64,000 nucleotides of DNA, taken from the NCBI GenBank assembly GCA_034440635.1, contig JAOTON010002206.1, positions 1 to 64,000 on the forward strand, written 5' to 3'. Numbering within the stretch: the first letter of the stretch is position 1; each line of letters opens with the position of its first letter. Position numbers and translations under genes: made by a program. Positions 42,043 through 54,912 of this stretch are shown here, piece by piece. Below the pieces are notes generated by a model. It was not told the origin of the DNA and did not search any database. It saw only the letters and a program-made list of their open reading frames with translations. This DNA is from Lepas anatifera. Lineage: Eukaryota; Arthropoda; Thecostraca; Lepadidae.

Positions 42043-44337
42043 CTACATATACATATGAGATGTAACCGGACAAATCGTTTCTTCTTCCTTCATTGATGAA
42101 TAATGATTTTTTTACCAGGCAACAAAAAAAAACAATTTCAGCCATGGTATCGGTCTCTTGACGGTATGCAGCGCTTAAAATAGTTTTTAAGGTTAATTAG
42201 TGACGCGTCTTAAGTGCAGAATTACTGCAAATTCATTCTACCTACGCTTGCAAATCTTTGCTCCCTCCCCCGTGGTTGTTGCTCGAACATTTGCTACAGC
42301 ACCCGCCTTCGTTGTGGATGACTAACGCGTAGCAGCGGAATTCCCGACCGCCACCGCCGCCGCATGTTGCAAGTTGGAAACATCTACAAAAAGCAACATT
42401 CCTGAGAGCTTGTTTGCTTCATGCGTGGCACCTAAACCTATTAATGTAAGTGAGCTTGCCTGTTAAGCTGCAGATATTTATATTGGAAAATGGGTTAAGA
42501 CAGTTGATATGGTGTGCGGAGCGATTCTGACCGAACTTCACCTCCGGCCTCAGACTTGCCGGGTCGCTGACCAGTTTTTCGACCCGGGGCTGATGTAAGA
42601 TTGTATGCGTACTGCGCAGTTGGTTCAGCACGCACAATCTCGTGCGTGGGCTCTGACACGGACGCGTGGCCGCGGTTCAGCTGCCCGGTCTCTGGATTTG
42701 GCGGAGTCCTTGGCTGCGTCCTACTTCTGAGTCCGTGGAGCGACGTGGCCACCCTGTCTACCGTCCCGGCTGCGGCACGGCGTCCATGGACTAAATCTGG
42801 AACACAAACCATATCAGCAGACGGCTCTTCTCTGCCGTAACCCCCATCCCAGTCAACCTTCAGCAGGGGCGGATTCAGAACAGGCAGTTTGAGGTTTGAG
42901 GTGGGCAGGGAGGGAGGAACGGAAAAACGGTCAATATCGAGAACGATGTTTTGCTCTTATTTCCAGAGAATCAGAGAGTGGGGATAAATGTCAGTTCTTC
43001 ACCCCTTACCGTAGATCTACCAGTGACCTCGAATGCGCCTTTACCCCGTTGGACGGTGGATATTTTTACTATTTAGCCCCAATGCACTTCTAAATTCTAT
43101 TTGAATGTACTAAATTAAGAAAAAGAAAATGTCACAGGTTACATATTTTTAACATAAATATGTATATGACACACGTACCGGTATCTCGGTGCGTGAGTCG
43201 AGGCCGCAGGCCGAGTTTGTGTTGATGCAAGGGTGGTGTGAGGTTGGATGAACAGGGTTTGGAAGACATCACTTGGCAGCTAGAGAGTACAGTACATTAC
43301 ACGCATGGCTGTCTGTCACGCAGACGCACTTTGTGAACACTTGATTATTATTCCGATAGAGATTATAGCCATATGTGTGGGAGGAACAAAGTGATTAGAT
43401 TAATATTAGGGCGGGGAACAGGACAAATTCAGGTCAATTCTTACCACGTGACGCCATTGGGCTCATGCCAATGGATTGGAAATACTTCGCTATGAGAACC
43501 ATTTGCATCTATGCTTGTGGTGTAACGTCAAATCAAGTACCAAACTGGGCTCCATTAGTGCAGACGGGTCTCTGCAATCCTATTCGTGTGAACTTTTCAA
43601 GAACAAAACCAAGCACTTGTCCAGGGCAGCACTGCAAAGCAAATTAGCAAGCATTCCAGTGTTACTAGTCCCTCCGGATATGGCATGTTTTGGCAGACGA
43701 TCGATGCTGGAAGCAGGCAAACAATGCGCCTCGGCGCGCTCAGTGACAGACAAGCCTGTAAGCACAACTCAGGCAGACGACGATTCAGACCGAAATAAGT
43801 TCAAAGAAAGGTTTGCCAGATCTATGCTGATTACCTTTATGCTGATTATCATAATATTTGAAATATCCCAATTTGGATCAGCATGTAATAAGTAGGTATA
43901 TGAGAGATCACGCCCCTAAAAGGTGTTCAGAACTGTAAAAAAGTTAAACACACGCATTGGAGAGGAGTCTTTCGTCAACGTGCAGTGGGGGTCCTAAAGT
44001 GCCTCCGTGAGGCATAAAATCAGGAGGGCTAGGAAAACGCCAATTTATGCTTTTTTTGGAAGATATGCTGATCTTCATTATAGCCAACCTCCGTTGATCT
44101 CGGTCAATGTATCCAAGTTCCAATCCCGGTCATTTGGGAACCTATTGGAAAATGCCGTGGCTGCGTGAAAAAAATCACGAATACATAGAAATACCCACTA
44201 AGGCCATGAAAGAAATGTGCCATATAACTATTACTATACATATAACTATATAACTATTTGTGGAATTTTGGAGCCAGTCATACACAACGTCTAGCGTTAC
44301 AGCAGCGTTTGAAGGGGAAATAAGGGTTGGACTCTGA
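42040..44337. other. No gene recognised
   Basis: Frames of 105 codons (minus, 42495-42812) and 139 codons (plus, 43476-43895) have no recognisable domain. The GC-rich part 42300-42800 could be an exon of an unknown gene, but no splice-bounded block stands out. Confidence 0.4.
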
Positions 44338-44400
44338 ACCATGACCTTGACCTTGACTTGACTATGATGTCATAATATAATATACGTCATATTGGAAGAC
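44338..44400 (+). repeat. Dispersed repeat R5, copy 3 (partial)
   Basis: TGACCTTGACCTTGAC at about 44342-44357 is followed by CTATGATGTCATAATATAAT and ATACGTCATATTGG, matching one end of R5 at 30150 (reverse) and 35088. Confidence 0.6.
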
Positions 44401-44927
44401 AATACACTTGAACTGGTGAGATTGTTCAATTCAGGCGATCTCAAAATACTGGTTTGACTGTAGAAGCCTATAGATAAGTCAACAAAATACCTACATATTT
44501 TGCTTTTCACCCATCGACGCGTTCGTCAGTTCTCTTAAGTGTATCCAAGAGGCGCGTTTCTGTTGCAAACGATTCTCCGGCCACATTGGAAAAATAGATG
44601 GAGGTACTTTGACCCTGTATTATGCATATTAGCTTTTTCTGGACATGCATAACTCCAGGTCGCTAGGACGGCGATGAATTGTGAGTGAGCTGGTTTAAGC
44701 GTGCTTGTTTGTGCTGTAGTCAGAAACAAGTTACGGGGAAAACATTACGATCCAGGTTAGCCGCAGAGAACCCCTACATCAGACAAACTAGAAATGTCTG
44801 CCAAAAGGGATCAGGATTCCATATCTTCCCTGACTACATTTTCCCCACTGTGACCCCTGTGGTATGTATCTGACAGGGGCAGATGGGAGGGGGCAATCCG
44901 TCCATAGCTTTCCAAAGCGATAAAGGG

Positions 44928-45126
44928 ACCGGCTGGTCTAGTGGCTTCATTGACTGCATCCAGATTGATATATGAATTAGCGTGGGTTCGATTCCCACGG
45001 CGGGAAACCGCCCAACGCGTCCCATCTGGCCTGGTAGAAAGATTTGTTAAATACCCACGACAATGCTCCTTGCGATTGGGCAAGTGTGTCCGTTGAGAGT
45101 GAACCTTATGAAATAAAAATATAAAA
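44928..45126 (+). mobile_element. tRNA-derived SINE family S3
   Basis: A box CTGGTCTAGTGGCTTCATTG (44933-44952), B box GTGGGTTCGATTCCCAC (44982-44998), then a ~90-bp body and an A-rich tail AAATAAAAATATAAAAACAA. The B box is tRNA-perfect. Only one copy in this window, so the family is inferred from structure. Confidence 0.75.
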
Positions 45127-45758
45127 ACAAACTATAAACATAGTTTTCCTGACTGGTCCGTCCTTCCTAAAAATAAATCATGAAACACTAGCTTGCTTTG
45201 GGAGGGGGAGCCGGGCAAAACAGGGTTTGACCGGCCTTTGATTCTTCCGGCCGCTTCCTCTGACTCTCAACGCTTTTTTACGTTTTTCTAGGAACCTAAG
45301 GCTGAACTGGGTTTGCCTCCCCCGATACCAAGAGGCTGGATCCGCCCCTGGTACCTGCTTGATGCTGCCAGCAGTGTTCTATGAAATAGCGTTATAAAGG
45401 TACAACCTCTTTTTCCTGAAAAATCGAGATGGGCATTCTTTAACTATATTTGACAGGTAGTGACTTTTGTCTCTCGTGGACATGGAAGTGAACTACATTT
45501 CCCTATCTGTGGGTTATCCTGAAGTTGATCTAATACGTTTATGATGCTTTAGATCTGTTGCTCAAGACTGAAACAAGTGACGGTGGAAATTGTGTCACGA
45601 GGTTATCCGTGGTATAGGCGAATCCAGTATCTAATTGGGATTAGGGTGGGCTTGCATCGGATAGAAGGTGCCCCTTGGCCCAGAAGGGCGCCTTTTTAAC
45701 GGTACAACATATCAAAGGGGAGTTGCCAATGCTGGCATCCTAGAGGCGAGGGTGAGGG

Positions 45759-46004
45759 ATGGGTAGTGCCGTTTCATGGGGATGTGGTTTCGGGGATGCT
45801 GAGGCTCGGTGGAGAGGCACATGTCCCCCATGCGATCCGCCCATGATCGGTGGCCATAAATACCGGTATCTTCGCTGTGAGAAGACGCAGCTCTGCGGCA
45901 TCTGTCGCCTGTGTGGGCCCTGCGTGGCCAGCTGCAGTCACTTCTGGGAGCACGCACTGGATCCGTGCCGGTACCGGCGCAGCCGCCGGGCTTTGAACTG
46001 GTGA
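45759..46004 (+). other. Short cysteine-rich open frame, doubtful
   Basis: An 81-codon frame ends in CEKTQLCGICRLCGPCVASC and SHFWEHALDPCRYRRSRRALNW, with cysteines at CxxCxxCxxC spacing. No start context, signal peptide or splice evidence supports it, and an even longer frame lies opposite (45712-46245, minus). I do not recognise a family on either strand. Confidence 0.2.
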
Positions 46005-46959
46005 TGACGCACAGGGCAGGAATGGACACTCCCAGCAGCGGGCCTGAATCCCGCTGAAGTCCAACACCACTCCCAAACCGGCTATTGTGGGCATTATAAG
46101 AATTATTGCCAAGCTTTAACGAGAAATTCAGTTTCGCATAAAAATGTATTAATTTGATGCATTGATAATGGCCACAAATTTCATGAGATAGAAGTCGACC
46201 ACTTGCAGATAATCGTTGCCGCTGTGGAATTCTGTAATCACTCATGGATCTTCTATCTTTCTTGAGTGTGGTGAAACATCCAAGACGCTAAAAATCAGGA
46301 CCCATCCACCGCAAAGTCCATTCGGCTGTTATTTGGTGTGGTAAACTTCTTTGCATTCATGCTTATCTTTGACACCCAACAATGTTATTCGTACTCATCT
46401 TAGGCTGTCTTCACGCCTACCTGGCACCCACGTGTTCTGACCACCATTCTTTCCACCATTGTTACCCCAGGTTTTTTTGTACAGTGGTATTAAGGTCATC
46501 TTTTGGCAGCGTCCCAACGGGACGCGTCGTTTCACCAGTGACGCGGAAATTAGATTGTCCTTGGACGCCGAGCGAGGCCGTTCAGTTGTTGGAGATGCTA
46601 AAGGCATGTAAGCTCTTCCTGACAGTTTTTATTACATCGCGAACAAAAAAAACAATAACATCAGTCGTGCTTTAATTTTATCATGCATACATTAAGATCA
46701 TCGAATTAACTAAGGCTTTAAAAATTCCGAAATCGTGAAACCTGACATCCTCATTTTCCCACGGACGAGTGGCTTAGTAGGGGTTAAAAGCGCCCGCTCT
46801 ACGCAAAATCAAGTGTAACGAGTTTAACCCGGCTCCACTTGGGTTCTTTTTGTGCACCCCACTGCCTGAGGGTCCGATCGGATCCCCTTCGATCTCGGGA
46901 ATGGAAAAAATTAAAACGGCACTGGAAGCGCCTTACCGTCTTGCACTCTGTAGCAGAGT

Positions 46960-47440
46960 TAAGCCACATCCGTTGACCCGTGACATTCCGGTGGGCCAAA
47001 GTGTCTCAAATTTAGACCCATTTAGAAAATGTTGTAACTCGGGAATCATTAGACCTAGAGCTCGATACAAGATATCAATCATTCGGATCCTTGGGTCATG
47101 CTATTACTATGATACCAAATGTATGAAAGCATCTTTTTGTTCAAAACTTTCGACACAAAACATTTAAAAACCGTGACGTATGGTGACCTCTGGTAACCTT
47201 GGTATTAACCTGTCCTAATAGATGATAATGTGCAGATTTTTGGTTTCAAAACTTTTGGATGATATTTAGAAACCTGATGTAGCTCTTCTAGAAGCCGAGC
47301 TACGCACCGGTTTTGTCAGCCTCATTTTAGAACAGAATCACCTCACATGAGTATAGCAATGACGTTATAAGTCGTTGATCTGACCTGATGTCAATTTATG
47401 GTCATAAGTTGTCAAATTAATCACCTTCAGGCCTGCAAAG
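46960..47440 (+). mobile_element. Degenerate TTAA family 3 fragment
   Basis: Aligns in order with parts of E2 (25200-25720): 'CATTTAGAAAATG' with 'GGGAATCATTAGACCTAGA', then GGATCCTTGGGTCATGCTAT and ATGATACCAAAT, then 'TTCTAGAAGCCGAGCTACGC' and CGGTTTTGTCAG. Ends are lost. Confidence 0.55.
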
Positions 47441-47917
47441 CGACGCGTGTCTCACTTGAATCGGCTCAGAACTATTCGTGAAAATCCGCGGGTGGTCCGA
47501 TCGTACCTCCTTCCCCAAGGCGATGATGAGTTTAGTCCCAGCTGAGGGTTGGCTGAATCAGTGTGACCCGACCTTTTACAATCCCTACTAATAGTTGTGT
47601 TTTGTGACGTCATATAACCTTGGAACGTGATGTCCGATAAAGCCCAACGATTATGGAAAACTCTGATCAAACAACCCCGAGTATTTTCTTAGGCACACAC
47701 ACACGCGGTGCGCCTGAGTCTATTAGGTATCTGTTTTCTGTTCTTTTTAAAGCTGCGAAATGCGTGTGCCAGCTATGTGCTTGAGGTACGCCACTCAAAG
47801 ATGGATCCCAAAGAATGTACCTGTTTGCGTCTTAGATTGCGTTGACCACAAACACTGCTTTCACTGTGAGCTCTGATTCGTGGGAGCGCCTGTTTGACGC
47901 TGGCCTCTGTCCGGCAG

Positions 47918-48158
47918 CTGGAGGTATTCAGCGGCGTTGGCCACCCCCTGGAGCGTGTGGCGGACAGCCTGGTGCTGGCTGGACTGGACGTGGAGCACAG
48001 GGACGTCACACTTCACCTTCGCCTCCGCTCCGAGCCTGCTGCAGGCGGCGGCGGGGGCGCCGCGCCTGCCGTCGCCTGCGGCTGCGGGCTCGACCCCCGC
48101 AGCACGTCCTCGGCTATGCCAGTCTCAGCATCGAACACAGTGCCGAAAACGGAGAAGG
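47918..48158 (+). CDS. Candidate exon, unknown protein
   Basis: An acceptor with pyrimidine tract (CCTCTGTCCGGCAG at 47904-47917) opens a GC-rich 241-nt block, LEVFSGVGHPLERVADSLVL, then AGLDVEHRDVTLHLRLR, then a glycine/alanine-rich linker, ending near GAGAAGG|GTGAAG. Codon third positions are strongly G/C, like the AP-1 mu and TOMM20 exons. The family is not recognised. It could equally be a chance GC-rich frame; the low-complexity linker weakens the case. Confidence 0.35.
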
Positions 48159-48581
48159 GTGAAGTGACTGGACAATTCTCAACTGCTCTGCGGAATTCGG
48201 AGCGGGTCCGACGCGACGCGCGCCATGAGAGATAAGACAGGCATGCCAGAGATCTGCTGCAATTTGTGAAATGGTAGGAAGGTGAGCTAGTACCAGATGA
48301 TACGAGATGGCTTTATTGAGCTAAAACTGGTGCCTTGTGTTGTGTGTGAACTTTGGAAACATGATGTTTTTGTATTGAAATGTGTGCCGCTGGCATTGTG
48401 TAGTAAGGACATGCTTATGTGCAAAGGAACTGTTGTTAGCTAGGTGGGGAGGAAGACGAGTGCGAATGGCGGTATCTTACATTGGAAATGTTTTGAGTAC
48501 CTTTTTTGCTATATTTGGCGTTTTGGACCATTTCTGTGTGTGAAAATCACCTCATTGGCCTTTGGGGGAGCTATAGACAGT

Positions 48582-48748
48582 AGCGGATTCAGGCATGGTA
48601 ATCTGGGGTGGTTGTGTGGTTGTTGAAGGGAAGGGTGGGGAGAGGGGGGGGAAATATTAAAGGCGTGGATATAAGTATTTTTGAATAAAATGAATGTTCG
48701 ATAACATGTTTTTGCCCCCCCCTCCACCCGTCCCCAAGATTTGTCAGT
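48582..48748. mobile_element. hAT-like MITE, old copy
   Basis: Left end CAGTAGCGGATTCAGG; right end AAGATTTGTCAGTG. Flanking 8-mers GCTATAGA and GCCGTAGG agree at five positions. Assigned by similarity to the MITEs at 30214 and 31763. Confidence 0.5.
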
Positions 48749-49937
48749 GGCCGTAGGTATCACCCATAAGCCTTTTCCTCCTGAAGCTGACATCACTCTA
48801 AGAAACTTTGTCTTATAACATCCGCTTGACAGTTAAAATAATTTTGGATAAAGATACAGCCCTAGCAGCTGAAACACCCTGAAACCCCAACGCACACTTT
48901 CACTTGAAGCATCTTCTATGCCATTTTGTCTAATTATTGACAAGTTTGATTGCAACAGGAATAAAGAGGCAAGTTTGAAAGTTGGGATATGAAGGTACTT
49001 CTTACGACCGAATTCTGACTTTCTTGTAATCTTTGCACAAGCAAAAACATTAGTTAGTTGATGGGTAAATATTGTGCTGCATGACGAAAAATACCTATGA
49101 TCCTCGGTATCGGAAAGACTGCACTTGACTGCAGGTGAAAGTGAAAGATGATTTCAAAATCGCATTTACTTAACTGGATGATCCACGGTTGATGATAATA
49201 AAGTCTTTACTGCTGCTGCTTACGCAATATCACTACCTATACCTCCTCCGATTCAAGTTTGGCAAAACCGCCTCAAGAAAAAGAATCCTGCACTTTTAAG
49301 TCCGCAAAATATCAGCGTTGATTTCGAGCATTCGGACTTCTGAGTAACCGATCACCCAATATATTTCAAGATAAGACTCATTGAACTCGTAAACAATGAC
49401 TGCTGTCTCCATAGCAACCCTTGAGCTGCGCCTGATGGTCTGTTGCTTCCGTATTTTATCGAAGGTCATCTCCCTCACCAAAACTGCCGGTCAAAGAGTG
49501 CGTCATTCCTCGCTTCAGGTTCACAGAGAATGCTTGAGCATGTGGCTTAGCTGCTATGAGGGTTCGCTTTTCGTGTTAGGTATAAATAGACGTGTTCGAA
49601 TGTTGTATAAGCATGCCTCTTCAGTTACTTTTGTGGTATTTTACCATATGTTTTGAGCTACATATTTAGAAATACATTTTTAAGGTGTTTATGGAAGTTG
49701 TCACGATAATCATATAAGTTATTCACGATATTACGATTGTTTTTTTCGGGTATTGGAGGATGGATGTACAGTATTGAAAAATACTATACCTACGATTTAT
49801 TTTTCATAACAAGTAGCCTTTTACATGCCACCAGGTCGTGGAGAACAATTACAGGTAGCCATGGGGGTGACGAAGCTTAACAAAGCTATAACGAAGCTTG
49901 CTTCGTTGTGATAAGCAGGATAGGATGATCACGCGCA
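48749..49937. other. No gene recognised
   Basis: AT-rich, with only chance frames. Confidence 0.45.
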
Positions 49938-50470
49938 TTAACGGGGGTCTGAGCCACCTTCGCTTTGACGGGGGAGGGGCGGGTACCCGCCCCCCTAAGA
50001 TCTCGAGAACCATGTTAGATAGCGAAAAGGTAAAGTGCGTTGGGTAGCCCATCCACTCTTCCATCGAAAATATTTGAACTATTTATTGTCAGGTCACATT
50101 TAAGGTCACGAGAGGTCAAAACATGACGTAATAGGGACAACAAGTAAATTAAGGATTTCGACCATTACATCTGAACAAGTAAAGATAGAGCAAAACGACT
50201 TCAACTGTATGAATCCTCGCAGCAAGCTAAATCGAATGATACATAATTTGACCTTGCTAGGTCAAATCGAGGACTTGACCTGACCTGAGGTCAGGTCAAG
50301 GTCAAATTATATAAAATGCATATCATTAGAATTGCAAAGACAAGACGAGTCTAATGCAGCTAAAATAAACGCTCTATCACCATCCGTTACTGAGTTATTC
50401 AGTCAAAACCATTTTCCTACTTATTTCCAATGGAGAGGTCATGGCTCTTTTTGGGGGGGGTCTAACAGGG
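49938..50470. mobile_element. Partial TTAA family 3 element
   Basis: The left part reads TTAACGGGGGTCTGAGCCAC with a GC-rich hairpin (GGGCGGGTACCCGCCC at about 49977-49992); the interior has TGACCTTGCTAGGTCA near 50250 and TTGACCTGACCTGAGGTCAGG near 50276, matching the block order in F. The right end is missing (a G-run at 50453). Confidence 0.55.
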
Positions 50471-51236
50471 TTCTACTGCCCTTTTAAAAGTGGTGTAGGA
50501 CGTTTTCCACTTGCCGCTCGTAATCGGCCCTTTACGTGATCCCGTAATGTTGTGCACGGAATCCAAAACGTCTGCCTTGCTTTCCGAACGGACATGATAT
50601 TACCCGTAACCTCTTTTGGGCTAGCTCCAACTCTTCCAAACCCCAGGATGGTGTCCAAATATTGGCCATTTTCGGGACTGGGAAGGAAAAAGACCTAGTA
50701 TGAATCATCATGGATGGAAAGCCCGTGGGATCGCGGGGCAGCTGCCGTGTCTTTAATGGTGCCGTTTTGAAAATACTAATTCACTCATTCCATACGCGTC
50801 GGAAAAGGGAGGGGCCAGGGGGCCTGGCCCCCCACTTTTGGCCAAAAATTTCCTGATCTCAGTCAAAATGAGAGAAAACCGGACATTTTTATATCCAGCC
50901 GCTGCGGGAGGCAACGAAGAGCCCAAATTCGAACAGTTTTTGGTCCTGACGTTGAAAGTTTTCTGTCAGCATCGGGTTGAAGTTTGGCTGCCCCCCCATT
51001 TTTTGCCGGTGGCGACACTTATGATTCATTCCAAGGGGATAAGTTTTTGAATTGAACCAACTGTGGAATTGAGAAAGAGCAAGGGATAGTAAGTTATCGC
51101 ACCAGTGGATCACTGAAACTCAGGTACCAGCGAGTTGGGGCTAAACACCCTGGAATAAATCCGGCATAAGTTTTTGATAGTTCAAACGCACTATCACTGG
51201 TGACGAAAAAAGTAGCCACCAATCAAACCCATACAC
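50471..51236. other. No gene recognised
   Basis: Contains a GGGGCCAGGGGGCCTGGCCCCC hairpin at about 50811-50832, likely a transposon end remnant. Confidence 0.4.
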
Positions 51237-51360
51237 CATTGGCGGATCGGGTGAAGGGGTGCACGTGTGCCCTACCCGATCGACACTGGCGTCCCTCAGA
51301 TGGTTATGGAGCCTCACTGAAGGGTCGATGGTGCACCCTAAGAATGTCGCTTCCCAGCCC
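51237..51360 (+). mobile_element. hAT-like MITE fragment
   Basis: It begins CATTGGCGGATCGGG and then follows the block order of the copies at 2160 and 56714 (GGTGCACGTG, 'GATCGACACTGG', 'CACTGAAGGGTCGATGGTGC'). The right end is missing. Confidence 0.5.
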
Positions 51361-51546
51361 CCTTCCCCAGGATGTGAAGACCAACGCCCCCGCGACAGGA
51401 TTTCGCGTCCACCTGATAGGTTTGCCGCTTAAAAGTGGCGGCCCCTAACCATGTTCCCACTCCCCCATGAGACAAGCTGAGTCAGGCTATGCGACTAAGC
51501 AGAATTATAAAACTCAAACAATAGGCTGTTGCGTGTTTGTCCATAA

Positions 51547-51893
51547 CCCGGTAGCTCAGTTGGTAGAGCGTTGGGCTCCGGCTCGCTGCTCAGAAGCATG
51601 CAGTGGCAGTGCATGTCCAGGCTTGGGATCGGTTCCCTGAGACGCTCCGGCGCTCAATAGTTTACCCGACGTACAGGTCGGCTGGCAACTGACTGATGAG
51701 AGGGTGACCTGAGCGGGGCGGCCGTCCCTGTGCTTTGTGGGACGTTAAACTTTGGCTGTTAAATTAACCCTCCATTGAGGGAGTTGCTCGTCCGGGGGTG
51801 GGGTCGGGGTCTCCGTGACGAGTCCCTTGATGACTTTAGTGAGACTCCGACTCCAGCAGCCTTGCTAGGAACAACTTGAACAAAATTTATAAG
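51547..51893 (+). mobile_element. tRNA-derived SINE family S1, copy 3
   Basis: CCCGGTAGCTCAGTTGGTAG (A box), GGGATCGGTTCC (B box), the same CATGCA/TGCATG hairpin between them and the same body as copies 1 and 2; tail AAAATTTATAAGAAAATAA. Closest to copy 2. Confidence 0.88.
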
Positions 51894-53942
51894 AAAATAA
51901 CGTAAAAGGTTGCACATTTTCCCAATCAAATGTGATTTTACGTCCTTACCTTCTAGGATCTAACAGATGGTAATTTTTCCTTGCCCCTGATCATCATCCA
52001 GTCCAAACCTATCGTACACCCCAAAAATATAGACCGCACCCGGTCCCTTTAACTTTTAGACAAAAAGGAAGAGATTAATGACTGAATAATCCAACAATTT
52101 GAGCTCTCAGGTTACGGTCAACTTCGAGCGGTAAGCCTGGCCCAAATGCGACATGGCGCAATTGGTACGGGCTCATTTAGGAAATGACAGCATTCTTTTT
52201 GGCAGGCGATAATGGCGCACTCCGGGTGTCAAAACTTGTGTTTAACTTCAAAAATTAAAGAACATTTACTGTTTATGATATTGGAAATAACTTCAAGCAT
52301 CCCCGAGACGTGTCAAACTACTTATTTACCAACAAAGAGCACCGTAGGTAGGCCAAATATACCCTGATTTATAAAATGCAGTCCCACACCATAAATAGCG
52401 CAACCATTGGCACTGTTCCACCGGAAAAGGCCTGGATAGTGCTACTTCCAGAAGATGTGAAAAAATCGTAGCGATAGTGCTGATAGGTTGAAAGATATTT
52501 GAGTTGAAGCATTTAGGAACATGGCGCATTAGGGGCACTCTCCCCTACCTTAGTACCAAATGTGAGTCAGAGAAGAGCACCTTCAAATTGGACGGTGGAG
52601 ATTTAAAGAGAATGAACCACTTTGCGGACATTTTAAAAAGGATAATTTGATATCAAAAGAGGTCTGAAAGTCAGAGGAAACATTTTTCCCATTTTTATAC
52701 GCTAAAAACAGAAATATCTCCTCTTTTCTAATAACATGTGACGTCATCAATATAGTTCTTTTAATAATCAGTAAAATTAATTATTATACCTTGATCATGC
52801 CCCCGCTGTAAAGGCACATCACAGTGTTGCTGCAGGGCAAAAATCGCATGCAGGGGCTATTCAAATACTTTGTGAAATAATCACAGAATCCGCAACCGAT
52901 TTTCCGCTGAAAACCTACGCTCTCATCATCATATTTGTTCAATTGCCACGGCAATCCTACTCCCGGTCCGCCCGTCCATTCTCGGTGTTAAGCACTATTG
53001 CAAAACTGAACAACAGATGTCGTTATGGTGGCCGAGTTTATTCAGTGTTGGAAAGATTATGCATATTCCTGATGTAAAGAAACAGCTTGAGAGCTGGATT
53101 TAAAAAAAATGTTTTTGCAAGTACGGGGAGGGAGGATGTGATGTGTTCTTTGGGCGCATTTCGGCTCAATGACGCTCTGCTTTACACTATTTCTCGCCCG
53201 AACCGAAGTTTTCGCTCGACAACGTGTTGCATGTGGTTCACTCGCTAGCATGATAATTTCAGTGAGTGGGCGAGGCTTAGGGATTACGACCAATCAGGTT
53301 ACTGGAACCATACGGAAGGTATTCCTTCATGGTTTGAAATAAGGCAATACGCCCCTTTACATTGAACTTAAAGGCTGGCGGAAATTTTGCACCGAGAGCT
53401 TTGGGTGAAATTAAATATGACAATAGTGGTTTCTTAACACGCTGTAAAAACTACTTTCTCAGTTCAAAACCCATTACAAAGGTGGGATACTTCCTTTAAA
53501 GTTTTAACATTGAATATTTCAACGTTTTGTCTGTTGAGTCGAGACCAGCTATTACTCTACAGTTCTGGCCGGTGTGCTATAACCCACTATAGTCGATCGT
53601 ATCTGTAGACGGCGTCCAAGGGTGTGATGGCGGTCGGAGTATCAATCATCGGATTTCTCCTTACTCCATATCCAGTCCAAATTAGGGTGTAAATGGCATG
53701 CTGCATTATTCAGGCTGGCCCGCAGACAACTCGACAGACGCCAAATAAGGCCAAAAGTGTGGTCACCAGCAACAAGGTGGGATAAACAATCAAGTTCCAA
53801 CCTGTTGCCAACAATGAACAATCCCCTTTAGAAATGGAGAATAATCGGATCTGGGTTCATTACTTCTTTTCATATTCGCTGGTAACAGGACCTGATTTCT
53901 TCCCAAATTCAGTAAAATTGGAAATATTTATACCGATAATAT
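51894..53942. other. No gene recognised
   Basis: About 2 kb of AT-rich DNA. No paired termini or exons identified. Confidence 0.45.
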
Positions 53943-53946
53943 TTAA

Positions 53947-54912
53947 CCCGCGCCCCACCGGGGATCCGGCGCCACCTTCGCCCCATCGTGGACCATCGAT
54001 GGCCCCTCTAACTCCGAAAATATGAGGGTTAGCGCAAATCTGCAAAGGGTATTAAAAAGCTCGCGTGAATTCCATAAGAAATTAATTGGAATTTCAATCC
54101 CTCAGGTCAATGGTTTGACCTCCAGAGGTCAAGTTAGGTCACAATAGGCTATTTTCACTAAAATATGCAATGCTTAAGAAAACTGAGCATAACTATTATG
54201 TCATTAGAGATATTGAGATCTGACAAAGTGCATTTGATAGGAAAATGCCAGACCTTTTCCCGCTTTGTGAAACGTAATGACCTCCCACCAAGGGCTTGAC
54301 CTCCAGAGTTCACCTCGTGACCTAATATGACCTGAGGTCACGAAAGGTCAGACAGTGACCTTGACGTTCATCACATGAAAGCCAGTGACCAGACATACAC
54401 GATGATGTTTAAGTTAGCGCTCTAAGCTTAATTAGGTCAAAAGTTATTATCAGAAAACTGTTTTTGACACTTCGTGACCTTGAATGACCTCGGAGAGGTG
54501 AAAGGGAAAATATCGCCCCTGGGATCCGTGAAAGGGTGTCCAAGAACGTTTTTCTAAGCACGCTGATTATTTGCGGTCGTTTTGTGACTTTAAGATCTTA
54601 AAACAACTTTTCCCATGCTTTTGCAATGGGAGAGGTCACCTCGTGACCTGACATCAGGTCACGAAATCGAAAACTCCCGGATATACATTTATGTAGACCC
54701 TGGAGGGGTTATGAAGTGTAGGGGAGTTTCAAATCGATCGACTAAGAAATGTAGCTGTTATAGAGCTCAAAAGTTGAAGTGAGGTGACCTTGGTTGACCT
54801 CGTCTGGTGACCTGACCTTGGGCGACCAGGGGTTAAAAATGTCAAGGATGGTGGGGAAATGCTGGGGTGAGAGATAGAGTCCTCAAGCGCGGAGCTGCAT
54901 CTCGTCGTATGA
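53947..54912 (+). mobile_element. TTAA family 1, copy D (right end lost)
   Basis: TTAA at 53943-53946, then CCCGCGCCCCACCGGGG and the family-1 order through to 'GAGCTGCATCTCGTCGT'. The last ~70 bp with the right terminus are gone. Arrays conserved: TGACCT-ccag-AGGTCA near 54117, TGACCT-g-AGGTCA near 54328, AGGTCACCTCGTGACCTGA near 54633. Confidence 0.78.

Noticed and set aside
41646..42145. Frames encoding (YI)n polypeptides
   Set aside because: Translation of (TA)n microsatellites.
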